The notes under the pieces: generated by a model
Database searches by the model: none
What the model was told of the DNA's origin: nothing
The model's input: the letters and a program-made list of their open reading frames with translations, nothing else
Assembly (NCBI GenBank): GCA_016185365.1
Contig: JACPNP010000011.1
Span: 1-49,992, forward strand
Length of the DNA: 49,992 nucleotides
Reading direction: 5' to 3'
Origin: Terriglobales bacterium
Lineage (GTDB): Bacteria; Acidobacteriota; Terriglobia; Terriglobales; Acidobacteriaceae
Translations under genes and position numbers: made by a program
Shown: positions 41,571-49,943 of the stretch, in pieces
Layout: every line of letters begins with the position of its first letter
Position numbering within the stretch: the stretch's first letter is position 1

Positions 41571-44237
41571 GTGAGTCTCAGCAACGGGAGCCAACTCGGT
41601 CCGTATTCCGTCGTCTCCCCGCTTGGCGCCGGCGGCATGGGTGAGGTCTATCGCGCGCGTGATGCCCGCCTGAACCGTGATGTCGCCGTCAAAGTCCTGC
41701 CTGATTCTTTTTCCCGTGACGCCGACCGTCTTGCCCGCTTCCAGCGCGAAGCCCAGGTGCTGGCCTCGCTCAATCATCCGAACATCGCTTCGATCTACGG
41801 CCTGGAAGAAACCAACGGCGTGCGCGCTCTGATCATGGAGCTGGTGGATGGGGTCACGCTGGCGGAGCGCTTGCAACAGGGGCCGATCCCCGTGGCCGAG
41901 GCCATGCCCATCGCGCGGCAGATCGCGGAGGCGCTGGAGGCCGCGCACGACAAGGGCATCGTCCATCGCGACCTGAAACCCGGCAACATTAAACTCACGC
42001 CCGACGGCAAGGTGAAGGTACTCGACTTCGGCCTGGCCAAGGCGATGGATTCCCCCACGACGAATTCCGATCTCGCGAACTCGCCCACTTTCGTCGATAC
42101 CTCCACGCAGGCAGGACTGGTGATCGGCACCGCGGCGTATATGAGCCCGGAGCAGGCGCGGGGCAAATCCGTGGACCGCCGCGCGGACATCTGGTCCTTC
42201 GGCGTGGTGATGTGGGAGATGTTGACCGGCAAGCAGTTGTTCACCGGCGAGACCGCGTCGGACATCCTCGCCGCCGTGATCATGAGCGAGCCGCAGTGGA
42301 GCGATCTGCCCAAGGACGCGCATCCCGCGCTGGTCCGCCTGATGCAGCGCTGCCTGCGCAAGGAGCCGCGGGCGCGGCTGCGCGACATCGGCGACGCCCG
42401 CCTCACCCTCGAAGAGATCATCAGCGGGGTGGAGCCCACATTGTCCAACAGCTCCACCATGATCATGCCGGCCCTGCCGCTGCGGGCTTCGCGCCTGCCC
42501 TGGGCGCTGGCCGGCGTATTGTTTCTGGCCGCGGCCACCATGGTCATGCTGTGGAAGCCGTGGGTCAAGGAGCATAGTCCGCTGGTAGTGGCTGAGATCC
42601 CCACGCCCCCGGGCGAGTCGCTCTATTTCTGGGGCGATGAAGGCGCGCCGCCGGTGATCTCGGCGGATGGGCATCGCGTGGTCTTCGGCGCCAGCGGCAC
42701 GCTATGGGTGCGGGCGCTCCATGAGAATGAGGCGCATCCCCTGGCCGGCACCGATGGCGCCAAGTTCCCCTTCTGGTCGCCGGACAACCGCACCGTCGGT
42801 TTCTTCGCCAACAGCAAGGTGATGACGCTCGATCTGGATGGCGGCGTGCCCGTCCCGGTGGGCAAAGAGGTCAGTGCGCGCGGTGGCGCCATGAACGCCG
42901 AGGGGGACCTGGTGATCGCGCCGGATGTCCGCTCCGGTCTGGTCCGCATCCCCGCCAAAGGCGGCGAGCCCCAGACAATCACCACCATCGATACCGGCAA
43001 GCACACCACCCATCGCTGGCCCAGTTTTCTGCCCGACGGGAAACACGTTCTGTATCTGGCCACAAACCACGTGAACCCGACCGGCGACCAGAGCGGCATC
43101 TATGTGGTCTCGCTCGACGGCAAGGACAATCGCTTCCTGTTGCGGGCCTCGTCCAATGCGTTCTATGCCTCCGGCTATCTGCTCTTCCAGCGGGACACGA
43201 CCCTGCTGGCCCAGCCGTTCGACCCCGGCACGCTGACCCTCAAAGGCGATGCCGTCCGCGTGGCCGAGCGCACGCAGAATGACGCCGGCATCTGGCGCGG
43301 TGTGGTCAGCGCCTCGCAGAACGGCATTTTGCTCTACCAGACCGGAGAGGGCATCGCCGGCACGGTGATGACCTGGTTCGATGAGACCGGCAAGAACCTG
43401 GGCAGCCTGGGCGAGAAAGGAGCGTACAGCCAGCCGCGCATCTCGCCGGACGGCAAGCGCCTGATCGCCGCGCTGGGCGATCCCACCAGCGATCTCTGGA
43501 TCTATGACCTGCAGCGCGGCGTGCGCTCGCGCTTCACCTTCGAAGGCACCGCCAATTCGCCGTCCTGGTCGCCGGACGGGACCCGCATCATCTACACGCG
43601 CATCAGCGCCGAGGGCTGGACCGGCATCTTTCTCAAGGCCGCGAACGGCGCGGGCACTGAAAAACTGATCTTTCGCTCGGACAATCCTGTCAATGTCGCC
43701 AGTTGGGTCCCCGGCGAAGAGAAGGTGTTGCTCACCTGGGCCGGCGCCGCTGGCGGCGGGTTCGACATCTACACCATGCCGCTAACCGGCAAGATCGAGC
43801 CCGTGCCCTTCATCCGCTCGCCGTTCCTGGATATCAATCCCATGCTAGCGCCGGACGGCAAGTGGATGGCTTACGTCTCCAACAAGACCGGCCAGTTCGA
43901 GATCTATGTGGTCCCGTTCCCGGGGCTGGGCGGCGAATGGCAGGTCTCCACCGCCGGCGGTCTCGACCCGCATTGGAGCCGCGACGGCAAGCATATCTAT
44001 TACATGGCGCCGGACGGCAGCCTGACCGTCGTGCCCATCACGGTCGCCGGAGGCGGCGTGCAATTGGGCAAGCCGCGCCCGCTGTTCCGCATCCTCTCGC
44101 CCATCAACTCGCGCCTCGGTCTGGGTTCCTTCGAGGTCATGCCCGACGGCAAAAAGTTCCTCGTCACCTCCCAACCCGCCACCACCGCCGCGCCGATCAC
44201 TCTGGTGGTGAATTGGACCGAAGGGCTGAAAAAATAA
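41571..44237 (+). CDS. Ser/Thr protein kinase with C-terminal beta-propeller (GTG start)
   Basis: An 888-residue membrane protein. The Hanks-type kinase domain (about 10-285) has GAGGMGEVYRARD (glycine loop), VAVKVL (ATP Lys), HRDLKPGN (catalytic loop), DFGLAKA (metal-binding Asp) and GTAAYMSPEQARG. One membrane helix follows (about 305-324, ALAGVLFLAAATMVML). The outer part is a TolB/WD40-like propeller with repeats around SPDGKR, SWSPDGTRIIY and APDGKWMAYVS. This fusion is very common in Acidobacteria; the propeller probably senses an extracellular ligand. GTG start at 41571 shortly after TATAAT. Confidence 0.95.
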   Translation: MSLSNGSQLGPYSVVSPLGAGGMGEVYRARDARLNRDVAVKVLPDSFSRDADRLARFQREAQVLASLNHPNIASIYGLEETNGVRALIMELVDGVTLAERLQQGPIPVAEAMPIARQIAEALEAAHDKGIVHRDLKPGNIKLTPDGKVKVLDFGLAKAMDSPTTNSDLANSPTFVDTSTQAGLVIGTAAYMSPEQARGKSVDRRADIWSFGVVMWEMLTGKQLFTGETASDILAAVIMSEPQWSDLPKDAHPALVRLMQRCLRKEPRARLRDIGDARLTLEEIISGVEPTLSNSSTMIMPALPLRASRLPWALAGVLFLAAATMVMLWKPWVKEHSPLVVAEIPTPPGESLYFWGDEGAPPVISADGHRVVFGASGTLWVRALHENEAHPLAGTDGAKFPFWSPDNRTVGFFANSKVMTLDLDGGVPVPVGKEVSARGGAMNAEGDLVIAPDVRSGLVRIPAKGGEPQTITTIDTGKHTTHRWPSFLPDGKHVLYLATNHVNPTGDQSGIYVVSLDGKDNRFLLRASSNAFYASGYLLFQRDTTLLAQPFDPGTLTLKGDAVRVAERTQNDAGIWRGVVSASQNGILLYQTGEGIAGTVMTWFDETGKNLGSLGEKGAYSQPRISPDGKRLIAALGDPTSDLWIYDLQRGVRSRFTFEGTANSPSWSPDGTRIIYTRISAEGWTGIFLKAANGAGTEKLIFRSDNPVNVASWVPGEEKVLLTWAGAAGGGFDIYTMPLTGKIEPVPFIRSPFLDINPMLAPDGKWMAYVSNKTGQFEIYVVPFPGLGGEWQVSTAGGLDPHWSRDGKHIYYMAPDGSLTVVPITVAGGGVQLGKPRPLFRILSPINSRLGLGSFEVMPDGKKFLVTSQPATTAAPITLVVNWTEGLKK

Positions 44238-44238
44238 G

Positions 44239-45031
44239 TCAGTGTGAGTGTCCGGCGGAGACGGGCATGACGCAGCCGTGCTCCACGGCGCAGGCCGCGT
44301 GCTCGAACTGGATGGTGGTGTGGTGGATGCGGAAGCGCGCTTCCAGACGTTCGGTCACGTCATGCAGGATGGCCTCGCTCTCACTGGGCGGGATGTCGGC
44401 TATGGCGATATGGCAATTGAGCGCATGCACCTCCGAACCCAGGCTCCAGACGTGCAGGTCATGCACGTCGAGCACGCCGGCGCGGCTGCGGATCTCGGCG
44501 GCGATCTCTTCAAGATGGATGCCGCGGGGCGTGCCTTCCAGCAGGATGTTGAGCGTCTCGCGCAGGATACTGAGGGAACTCCACAAGATCAGGACCGCAA
44601 TGGCGATGGAGAGTGCTGGGTCGATCCACAATTGCGCGGTGTAGGAGATAACGACGCCGCCCACGATGACGGCGGCGGTGGAGAGCGTTCACCGATCTGA
44701 TGGATGACCGCGCTGCGGATGTTCACGTCGTGTCCGGCGCGGTGCAGCGCCAGCCCGATGGCGCCGTTCAACACTACACCCACCGCGGCCACCCAGATCA
44801 TGATGCCGGTGTGAACCTCTACCGGATGGCGCAGACGCTCAGCAGCTTCGTAGAAGATGAATCCGGCGGCGCCGACCAGTCCCAGAGCGTTGAGGAACGC
44901 GGCCAGCACACCGGCGCGATGGTAGCCATAGGTCTTGGTCTCATTCGGCGGCCGGGTCTGCAGATAGACAGCCACGAACGAGAGCAACAGGGCGAAGAGG
45001 TCGCTGGCGTTGTGTCCGGCCTCGGAGAGCA
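44239..45031 (-). pseudogene. Cation diffusion facilitator (CzcD/ZitB-like), truncated and frameshifted
   Basis: A zinc/cobalt exporter of the CDF family, broken in two ways. The reading at the 5' end begins LLSEAGHNASDLFALLLSFVAVYLQTRPPNETKTYGYHR, with the conserved AGHN and HR motifs; the first 40-45 residues (first helix) are missing because a REP element begins at 45033. Within the fifth helix a single missing base near 44686-44692 changes frame between SAVIHQIGE and the continuation STAAVIVGGVVISYTAQLWIDP. The C-terminus is intact, ending in the His-containing GCVMPVSAGHSH. An assembly error could explain the frameshift but not the truncation. Confidence 0.85.
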
Positions 45032-45032
45032 G

Positions 45033-46017
45033 CTACCCCCAGGCTGAAGCCTAGGGCTAAGTTCCCCCGCCCCTGCGGGGCGGATGCGACCGCCGCTTCG
45101 ACGTTGTGCTTGCGCTTACTAGAGGTATGGATTTAAGTCAAAGCGAAAACGATTGACTGGCAGCAGATACCACGCCGGAGGCGTATGAGGAACTTAGCCC
45201 CACGCTTTAGCGTGGGGGAACTCACGAAGCAGGGACCCAGCCCCGGGAGGGGCGACGGAGCGTTTGTTCTGTTTTCAGAACAAGATCAGGAATTTTCGAA
45301 TTAGGAGCCGAACCGCTGGCATCCTGTGGCGTTGCCAATCTCGTCACAAAGGAGATGCACCAAATGGCTCACACCTATGTCACCAACCTGTTGCACGTGG
45401 TCTTCGCCACAAAAGGCCGTATCGGCCACATCCGGCCGGAGGTGGAAGGCAAAATGTGGGCCTACCTTGCGGCCGTCGCCAAGGGAGAAGGGGCGCAATG
45501 CATCATCGCCGGCGGCATGCCGAATCATATCCATCTGTTGCTTTCGGTTCCGGCTCGCATCCCCCTGTCCGACTTGATGCAACACATCAAAGGGAATTCT
45601 TCAAAGTGGTTTCACGAGAAACATGCGCCTCAATTCCGGTGGCAGCAGGGTTATGCGGCATTCAGTGTGAGTGAGTCGCTCAAAGACAAGACGGTGGAGT
45701 ATATCCGCAATCAGAAGGAACATCATAAGCGCCGGGATTTCGAGAGCGAATATCTAGCGCTGCTGAAAAAGCATGGCGTGAAATACGATCCGCGTTATGT
45801 GTTCGATTAGATTAGTTGCGTCGCCGCTCCGCGGCTTGGTGGTTATTGCCTGGCTACCCCAGGCTGAAGCCTGGGGCTAAGTTCCCCCGCCCCTGCGGGG
45901 CGGTGTGTCTTTGCATATCGCGCAATTGTCATCCCGTGCCGGAGGCGCGGGAGGAACTTAGCCCCACGCTTTAGCGTGGGGGAACTCACGAAGCGGGGAC
46001 CCAGCCCCGGGAGGGGC
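45033..46017. mobile_element. IS200-like element bracketed by REP pairs
   Basis: Two repeats flank the transposase gene on each side. Repeat A (45033-45084 and 45853-45902) has CAGGCTGAAGCCT then GGGCTAAGTTCCCCC and GCCCCTGCGGGGC. Repeat B (45187-45253 and 45951-46017) has AACTTAGCCCCACGCTTTAG then CGTGGGGGAACTCACGAAGC and CCCCGGGAGGGGC. In each pair A and B face one another, and both contain a palindrome followed by GGGGCTAAGTTCC. This is a mosaic of REP units of the BIME type. The left end cuts the cation efflux gene, the right end abuts the ogt stop. Confidence 0.8.
45364..45810 (+). CDS. IS200/IS605-type Y1 transposase
   Basis: A 148-residue single-strand transposase (ATG 45364, with AAAGGAG ten bases upstream; an ATG at 45355 is too close to that site). 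The HUH motif is in GGMPNHIHLLLSVP, the linker ILSDLMQHIKGNSSKW and WQQGYAAFSVSES are family motifs, and the catalytic Tyr is in VEYIRNQKEHHKRRDF. It continues FESEYLALLKKHGVKYDPRYVFD, a full-length end. No TnpB is present. The protein is intact, so the element may be active, or may mobilise REP units elsewhere. Confidence 0.92.
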   Translation: MAHTYVTNLLHVVFATKGRIGHIRPEVEGKMWAYLAAVAKGEGAQCIIAGGMPNHIHLLLSVPARIPLSDLMQHIKGNSSKWFHEKHAPQFRWQQGYAAFSVSESLKDKTVEYIRNQKEHHKRRDFESEYLALLKKHGVKYDPRYVFD

Positions 46018-46027
46018 AGAGCTTGCC

Positions 46028-46552
46028 TCAAAGCAGGTTCATTTGTTTCTCGAGCTGCACGCCTTCCAGTTCCAGCAGCCATTTCTTCAGCGGCAGGCCG
46101 CCGCCGTATCCGCCGAGGGTGCCGGCGGTGGTGATCAAGCGGTGGCAAGGCACGATGATGGCCACCGGGTTGTGATGATTGGCCTGGCCCACGGCGCGGA
46201 AGGCGGCAGACGAGCCGACCTGCCGGGCGATCTCCGCGTAAGAGCGGGTCTGGCCGAAGGGGATGCGCAGCAGCGCGCGCCAGCATTTCTTGTGGAAGTC
46301 CGGGCCGCGCAGGTCGAGCGGGAGATCAAAGTCGCGGCGCTTGCCCGCGAGATAGTCCTCCACCTGCTTGCGGTAGGAGCGCAACTTCGCCGGGGATTCG
46401 ATCCAATCGGCGGACTTCAGCTCGCTCGGCACCGCTTCCGGGATGACGCCTTCATGGAAGCTGAGCAGCGCGAGGCCCTTCTCCGTGGCGGCCAGGGTGA
46501 GGACGCCCGCCGGAGAGCCGGTATCGAATCGGGTGTAGTGAACGGTGTTCAT
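46028..46552 (-). CDS. ogt: Methylated-DNA--protein-cysteine methyltransferase
   Basis: Suicide enzyme that removes methyl from O6-methylguanine. The 174 residues include the IPFGQTRSYAEIA motif, AVGQANHHNPVAIIVPCHRLI with the acceptor Cys in PCHR, and TLGGYGGGLPLKKWLLELE. Length matches Ogt. The REP pair of the IS200-like element ends 11 bases after its stop. Confidence 0.95.
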   Translation of the reverse strand: MNTVHYTRFDTGSPAGVLTLAATEKGLALLSFHEGVIPEAVPSELKSADWIESPAKLRSYRKQVEDYLAGKRRDFDLPLDLRGPDFHKKCWRALLRIPFGQTRSYAEIARQVGSSAAFRAVGQANHHNPVAIIVPCHRLITTAGTLGGYGGGLPLKKWLLELEGVQLEKQMNLL

Positions 46553-46869
46553 TGTCGAGACGCCCTTGCGGGGATTGGATGCAATTCTAGTCGCGGGGAC
46601 ACATTCGAGTGGGAAACTCGGCCGCCCCTACGGCGGGAGTCGAACTCGTATCGCCCCTAAAGGGGCTCGGAATTTTGAGGCGTCTTCGGCGGCACGGCTA
46701 AAGCCGTGCCCTGATACAAAAAATCGCGCTCCGGGCACGCCAGCAGCCAATTCCCGCAATTCCCTTCCGGGAATGCCGTTCCTTTAGTAATCTTTGGGCG
46801 CGCAAAATCTCTTGCCTCCACCGCCAGGATGCCTGAGGATGGAAGCAATACCCTCCCCGGTATTGCATT
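46553..46869. other. Divergent region before the diguanylate cyclase
   Basis: No gene seen. It holds a REP palindrome GGCACGGCTAAAGCCGTGCC (46691-46710) and, immediately before the ATG at 46870, an exact hairpin GCAATACC-CTCCCC-GGTATTGC (46845-46866). The hairpin covers the position where a ribosome site would lie. Confidence 0.65.
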
Positions 46870-47763
46870 ATGGGCCGCAAGGATGGTGCCGTGAGCAAGC
46901 CGGTCAGAACGAACCATAAAGGCACGCTCGAGGACCCCGATGTCCTACTGGACATGGCGGACCGGATCGCCGTCGGCATCTATATCACCAACGCCGAAGG
47001 CGACATCATTGACGCCAACCCGGCCATGCTGAAGCTGCTGGGATTCTCTTCGCTCGACTCCCTGAAGCGCTCCAAAGCCACACACATCGTGGACCCGGCC
47101 CTGCGCGCCGAGGAGCAGCGGCAACTGCACAAGCACGGGAGTGTGCGCGATTTCGAGCTGGTGATCCGGCGTCCGGACGGCGAGGCCCGCTGGGTTTCGG
47201 ACACCGCCTATGCGGTGAAGGACGAAGCCACCGGCGCCATCACCTATCGCGGCTTCATGCGCGACATCACCATCCGCAAGCGCCTGGAAGGCCAGCTGCT
47301 GGAGCAGAGCGTGCGCGATCCGCTCACCGGATGCTTCAACCGCCGGCATCTGCATGAGTTCGAACGAAAACACGGCGACAGGAACTGGGGCGCGCTGATC
47401 TTCGACGTGGACCACTTCAAGCACTACAACGATACCTATGGCCATCAGGCCGGGGATGACATCCTGGTGCGGCTGTCGAAGTTCCTTGGGCGCCACGTCC
47501 GCGCGGAAGCCAGCCTGGTGCGCATGGGCGGCGATGAGTTCCTGATCCTGCTGCCGGGCGCGACCGAAGAACAGACGTTGCGCACGGCGGAACGCATCGA
47601 GCTGGCGGCGGTGAAGGAATCGCCGGTGCCGTTCTCGATGGGTACGGCGGTGCGCGCCGAGCATGAGAGCCTGGAGGCCACTATCCATCGCGCCGACCAG
47701 GAGATGTATGCGGTGCGCACGTTCGCGCGCTCGCCCAACCAGGAACGCCGCCAGACGCACTGA
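46870..47763 (+). CDS. PAS-GGDEF diguanylate cyclase
   Basis: A 297-residue protein with a PAS domain (about 25-140; IAVGIYITNAEGDIIDANPAML, VIRRPDGEARWVSDT, GFMRDITIRKRLE) joined to a GGDEF domain. The active-site loop is VRMGGDEFLILLP and the substrate Asp/Asn are in FDVDHFKHYNDTYGHQAGD. The product would be cyclic di-GMP. The RxxD inhibitory site is absent (RAEA in its place), so product feedback is unlikely. A GTG at 46891 is an alternative start if the hairpin upstream blocks the ATG. Confidence 0.93.
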   Translation: MGRKDGAVSKPVRTNHKGTLEDPDVLLDMADRIAVGIYITNAEGDIIDANPAMLKLLGFSSLDSLKRSKATHIVDPALRAEEQRQLHKHGSVRDFELVIRRPDGEARWVSDTAYAVKDEATGAITYRGFMRDITIRKRLEGQLLEQSVRDPLTGCFNRRHLHEFERKHGDRNWGALIFDVDHFKHYNDTYGHQAGDDILVRLSKFLGRHVRAEASLVRMGGDEFLILLPGATEEQTLRTAERIELAAVKESPVPFSMGTAVRAEHESLEATIHRADQEMYAVRTFARSPNQERRQTH

Positions 47764-47777
47764 CCTGCCGCGGCTGA

Positions 47778-47783
47778 TATAAT
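47778..47783 (+). promoter_or_regulatory. Original promoter of tRNA-Ser (-10 box)
   Basis: TATAAT at 47778-47783, 23 bases before the tRNA fragment at 47807. No good -35 box seen. It now drives only the truncated tRNA copy. Confidence 0.55.
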
Positions 47784-47806
47784 CAAGCCCGTACCCACCC
47801 GACCGC

Positions 47807-47845
47807 GGAGAGATGGCCGAGAGGCTGAAGGCGGCGGTTTGCTAA
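47807..47845 (+). pseudogene. tRNA-Ser 5' half left by the island
   Basis: GGAGAGATGGCCGAG through TTTGCTAA, identical to the 5' half of the tRNA-Ser at 49944, then diverging. It cannot fold as a tRNA, as the anticodon stem is not closed. Confidence 0.85.
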
Positions 47846-48088
47846 TTTAATCTGCCCTGTTCGTACACACTGCGTTTCACGTATTTTGTTTGCGTTAGCG
47901 AGGTTTCAGTTGCGCTCAAGCACCCTATTCGCGGCGTAGAGTGCAGCAGCACTTCGCGCGTCTGTGTGACGTAGGGCACGTACGGGTTTGCCCAATCCCT
48001 CCTGGCAACCGTCCAGGGGCTGATTTGATTGGGCGATTCACGTCTCGTCCTGTTCCCCTTCCCGCTGGCGCGGGAATTGGACTGCAGC

Positions 48089-48730
48089 TCAGACCGAGTC
48101 AGGGCCCGACCAGTCAAACCCCATGTGCTTACTGGAGCGCCCTGGCCAATTCCATTTGAAACCGAAGGCGTCGGCTCGATCGGCTGTCGCCTTGCCCTGC
48201 GTGGCGATTGCGCCTGGCCCAACTTCCGAACCGGCAGGGTTGTGCACTTGCACGCGCTTTCCCGGCAGACTCGTCGGACCACTGAGCGCCTCGGCACTAG
48301 CGACGACCTTGCCAGGGATCTCTGCTCGCCAGGACGCCAGGTCATCAGCCACTTCGAATGCAATGGGAACATACTCGATGCCGCGAACCTCGGCGATGAG
48401 CTTCGCGAACATTCCAGGCCAGCCGCCCGCTTGACCGCCAAAAATCATCTGTAGAGCTTCGCGTTGACGCTCGTCTGCGCGCTCGTCGATGAAGATGCCC
48501 ATGGTAGCCTTCGCGCCCGCCCAGATGTTACCGGTAAAACTACCAAGTGCCATTACATTGAGGCCTGCGAGCGGAACTCCGCCATAGTTCCCTTGGCGGA
48601 TGTGCCAGGCGAGGACACCCTCGCAGTCGCCGTAGGTCGGTGGCTGGGCAAAGTAGCAGGGACACGGACTGCCGCACTTGCAGGTGTCGAACCAATCTCC
48701 CTGGACACTCCACCGGGGGACAGTGGCCAT
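48089..48730 (-). CDS. DUF1326 protein, Cys-rich N-terminus
   Basis: A 213-residue protein of the DUF1326 family. The N-terminus has the conserved DWFDTCKCGSPCPCYFAQPPTYGDCEG, five Cys within 25 residues, suggesting metal binding; VLAWHIRQGNYGG and GIFIDERADERQREALQMIFGGQAGG are also family motifs. Function is unknown. ATG 48730 has GGAGG eight bases upstream, and a TATAAT (48756-48751) suggests an own promoter. It follows the DUF2182 gene, with 92 bases between; the two are often neighbours in other genomes. Confidence 0.85.
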   Translation of the reverse strand: MATVPRWSVQGDWFDTCKCGSPCPCYFAQPPTYGDCEGVLAWHIRQGNYGGVPLAGLNVMALGSFTGNIWAGAKATMGIFIDERADERQREALQMIFGGQAGGWPGMFAKLIAEVRGIEYVPIAFEVADDLASWRAEIPGKVVASAEALSGPTSLPGKRVQVHNPAGSEVGPGAIATQGKATADRADAFGFKWNWPGRSSKHMGFDWSGPDSV

Positions 48731-48822
48731 TGTGCCTCCAATGGCTGCTCATTATACTGCCCGAACCGCACGGTAGTCGTCCCCAAGGCCCTGAGACGCC
48801 GGGCGCGCAGGAGTATGACATG

Positions 48823-49635
48823 TCACAGCCCACCGACGGAAAGGGCGGCGATGACCGCGCCCGCAGCTATCGCTGCTACGCCCGTGACTTTTGCTAGCCA
48901 CTCGCCTTTGGGCGCCAACTTTTCGAGCGCGATTACGACGGCCACAGCCACCATCACACTCAGGTTCATCACGCCCAGCACGAGTTGGATCAGCATCAGC
49001 GCCCAGCAGCAAGCGGCGCAAAGAGCTGCGTGGTGAATGCCGACGCCAAGTGCGCCGAAACGGCCCCGCTGCAGATGATGGGCCACAAGCGTAAGAGGGT
49101 CGCGGCAGTGCTTCAGGCAAGTGGCCTTCCACGGGGTGAGTTGATAAGCTCCGGCGGCGGCCAGCGCGAGTCCGCCGCCGAAGGGCAATGCGCGACTGAA
49201 AGCGTCGGAGTGCATCGCGCCTCGGGTGATGATCGCGCCGACCAAGTAGGCGACGACTCCAAAAAGTGTCCAGATGAAAAAGTAGCCGCCTGCGGCGACA
49301 AACATGATGCGCCCAAGATGTTCCTCCCCATGCAAAGCTGCGGCTCGGCGATACAGGATTAGCGTGGGCATGGTTGAGGGCAACATCATGGCCACCATCA
49401 TTGTGAGCCACATCACCATAAATATTGCTCCAGCTGCGAACTCGCCGCCCATGGGCATCCACGTCATACTCATGGTCCAGTTGCCGGGCATGGGCATTCC
49501 GCCAGACATTGAGTAATTGAAATAAAGGGTAGCGCCGGCGGCACATACAAAGACGAGGAAGGCAATTATGTATGGCGCGAGTGCGCTGCTGCGAGGTGCG
49601 ACTCCACCCGGCCGAGCTTGGTAGGGCTCTACCAC
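48823..49635 (-). CDS. DUF2182 integral membrane protein (GTG start)
   Basis: A 270-residue membrane protein of DUF2182, described as a predicted metal-binding membrane protein. Six or seven helices are visible, with a Met-rich outer loop after the first (SMSGGMPMPGNWTMSMTWMPMGGEF), the family signature FMVMWLTMMVAMMLPSTMP, and Cys/His-containing CLKHCRDPL and GIHHAALCAACCWALM. The Met and Cys richness points to copper or another soft metal. Start GTG 49635. First gene of the pair, probably acting with DUF1326; function inferred only. Confidence 0.85.
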   Translation of the reverse strand: MVEPYQARPGGVAPRSSALAPYIIAFLVFVCAAGATLYFNYSMSGGMPMPGNWTMSMTWMPMGGEFAAGAIFMVMWLTMMVAMMLPSTMPTLILYRRAAALHGEEHLGRIMFVAAGGYFFIWTLFGVVAYLVGAIITRGAMHSDAFSRALPFGGGLALAAAGAYQLTPWKATCLKHCRDPLTLVAHHLQRGRFGALGVGIHHAALCAACCWALMLIQLVLGVMNLSVMVAVAVVIALEKLAPKGEWLAKVTGVAAIAAGAVIAALSVGGL

Positions 49636-49771
49636 CTGACCGCCCTCTCGGACTACACAGAGAGTGTAGCAGTCATTCGGCGCTCAACTGGCTATCGACG
49701 TGCCACACCTGTCGCCTTTTGCCTCTTCCTTGGAATCACGATCGGCCAGATCCGAACTCTATACATAAATT

Positions 49772-49806
49772 GGCGGCGGTTTTCCAGACTCGGAAAAACC
49801 GCCGCC
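49772..49806. other. Strong hairpin upstream of DUF2182
   Basis: GGCGGCGGTTTTCC (49772-49785) pairs with GGAAAAACCGCCGCC (49792-49806) around a six-base loop. Neither strand has a T-run after it, so it is not a standard terminator. Its left arm shares GGCGGCGGTTT with the anticodon arm of tRNA-Ser in this island. No gene lies in 49636-49943. Confidence 0.55.
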
Positions 49807-49943
49807 AGCCGAGCGGACTTTGATTTTGCGGGACTTATTCAGTTCAAACTCTCAAAAACCTCGCCCAAGCGTCTGACGAGCGTGCAGCAGGTGTGCACCG
49901 GATGAAACTGAGGGCACGTGCTAAACTGTTCATTACACGCTGC

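Noticed and set aside
47842-48441. 199-codon minus-strand frame at the left of the island, examined as an integrase remnant
   Set aside because: No tyrosine recombinase motif (R...HxxR...Y) in any frame; it overlaps DUF1326.
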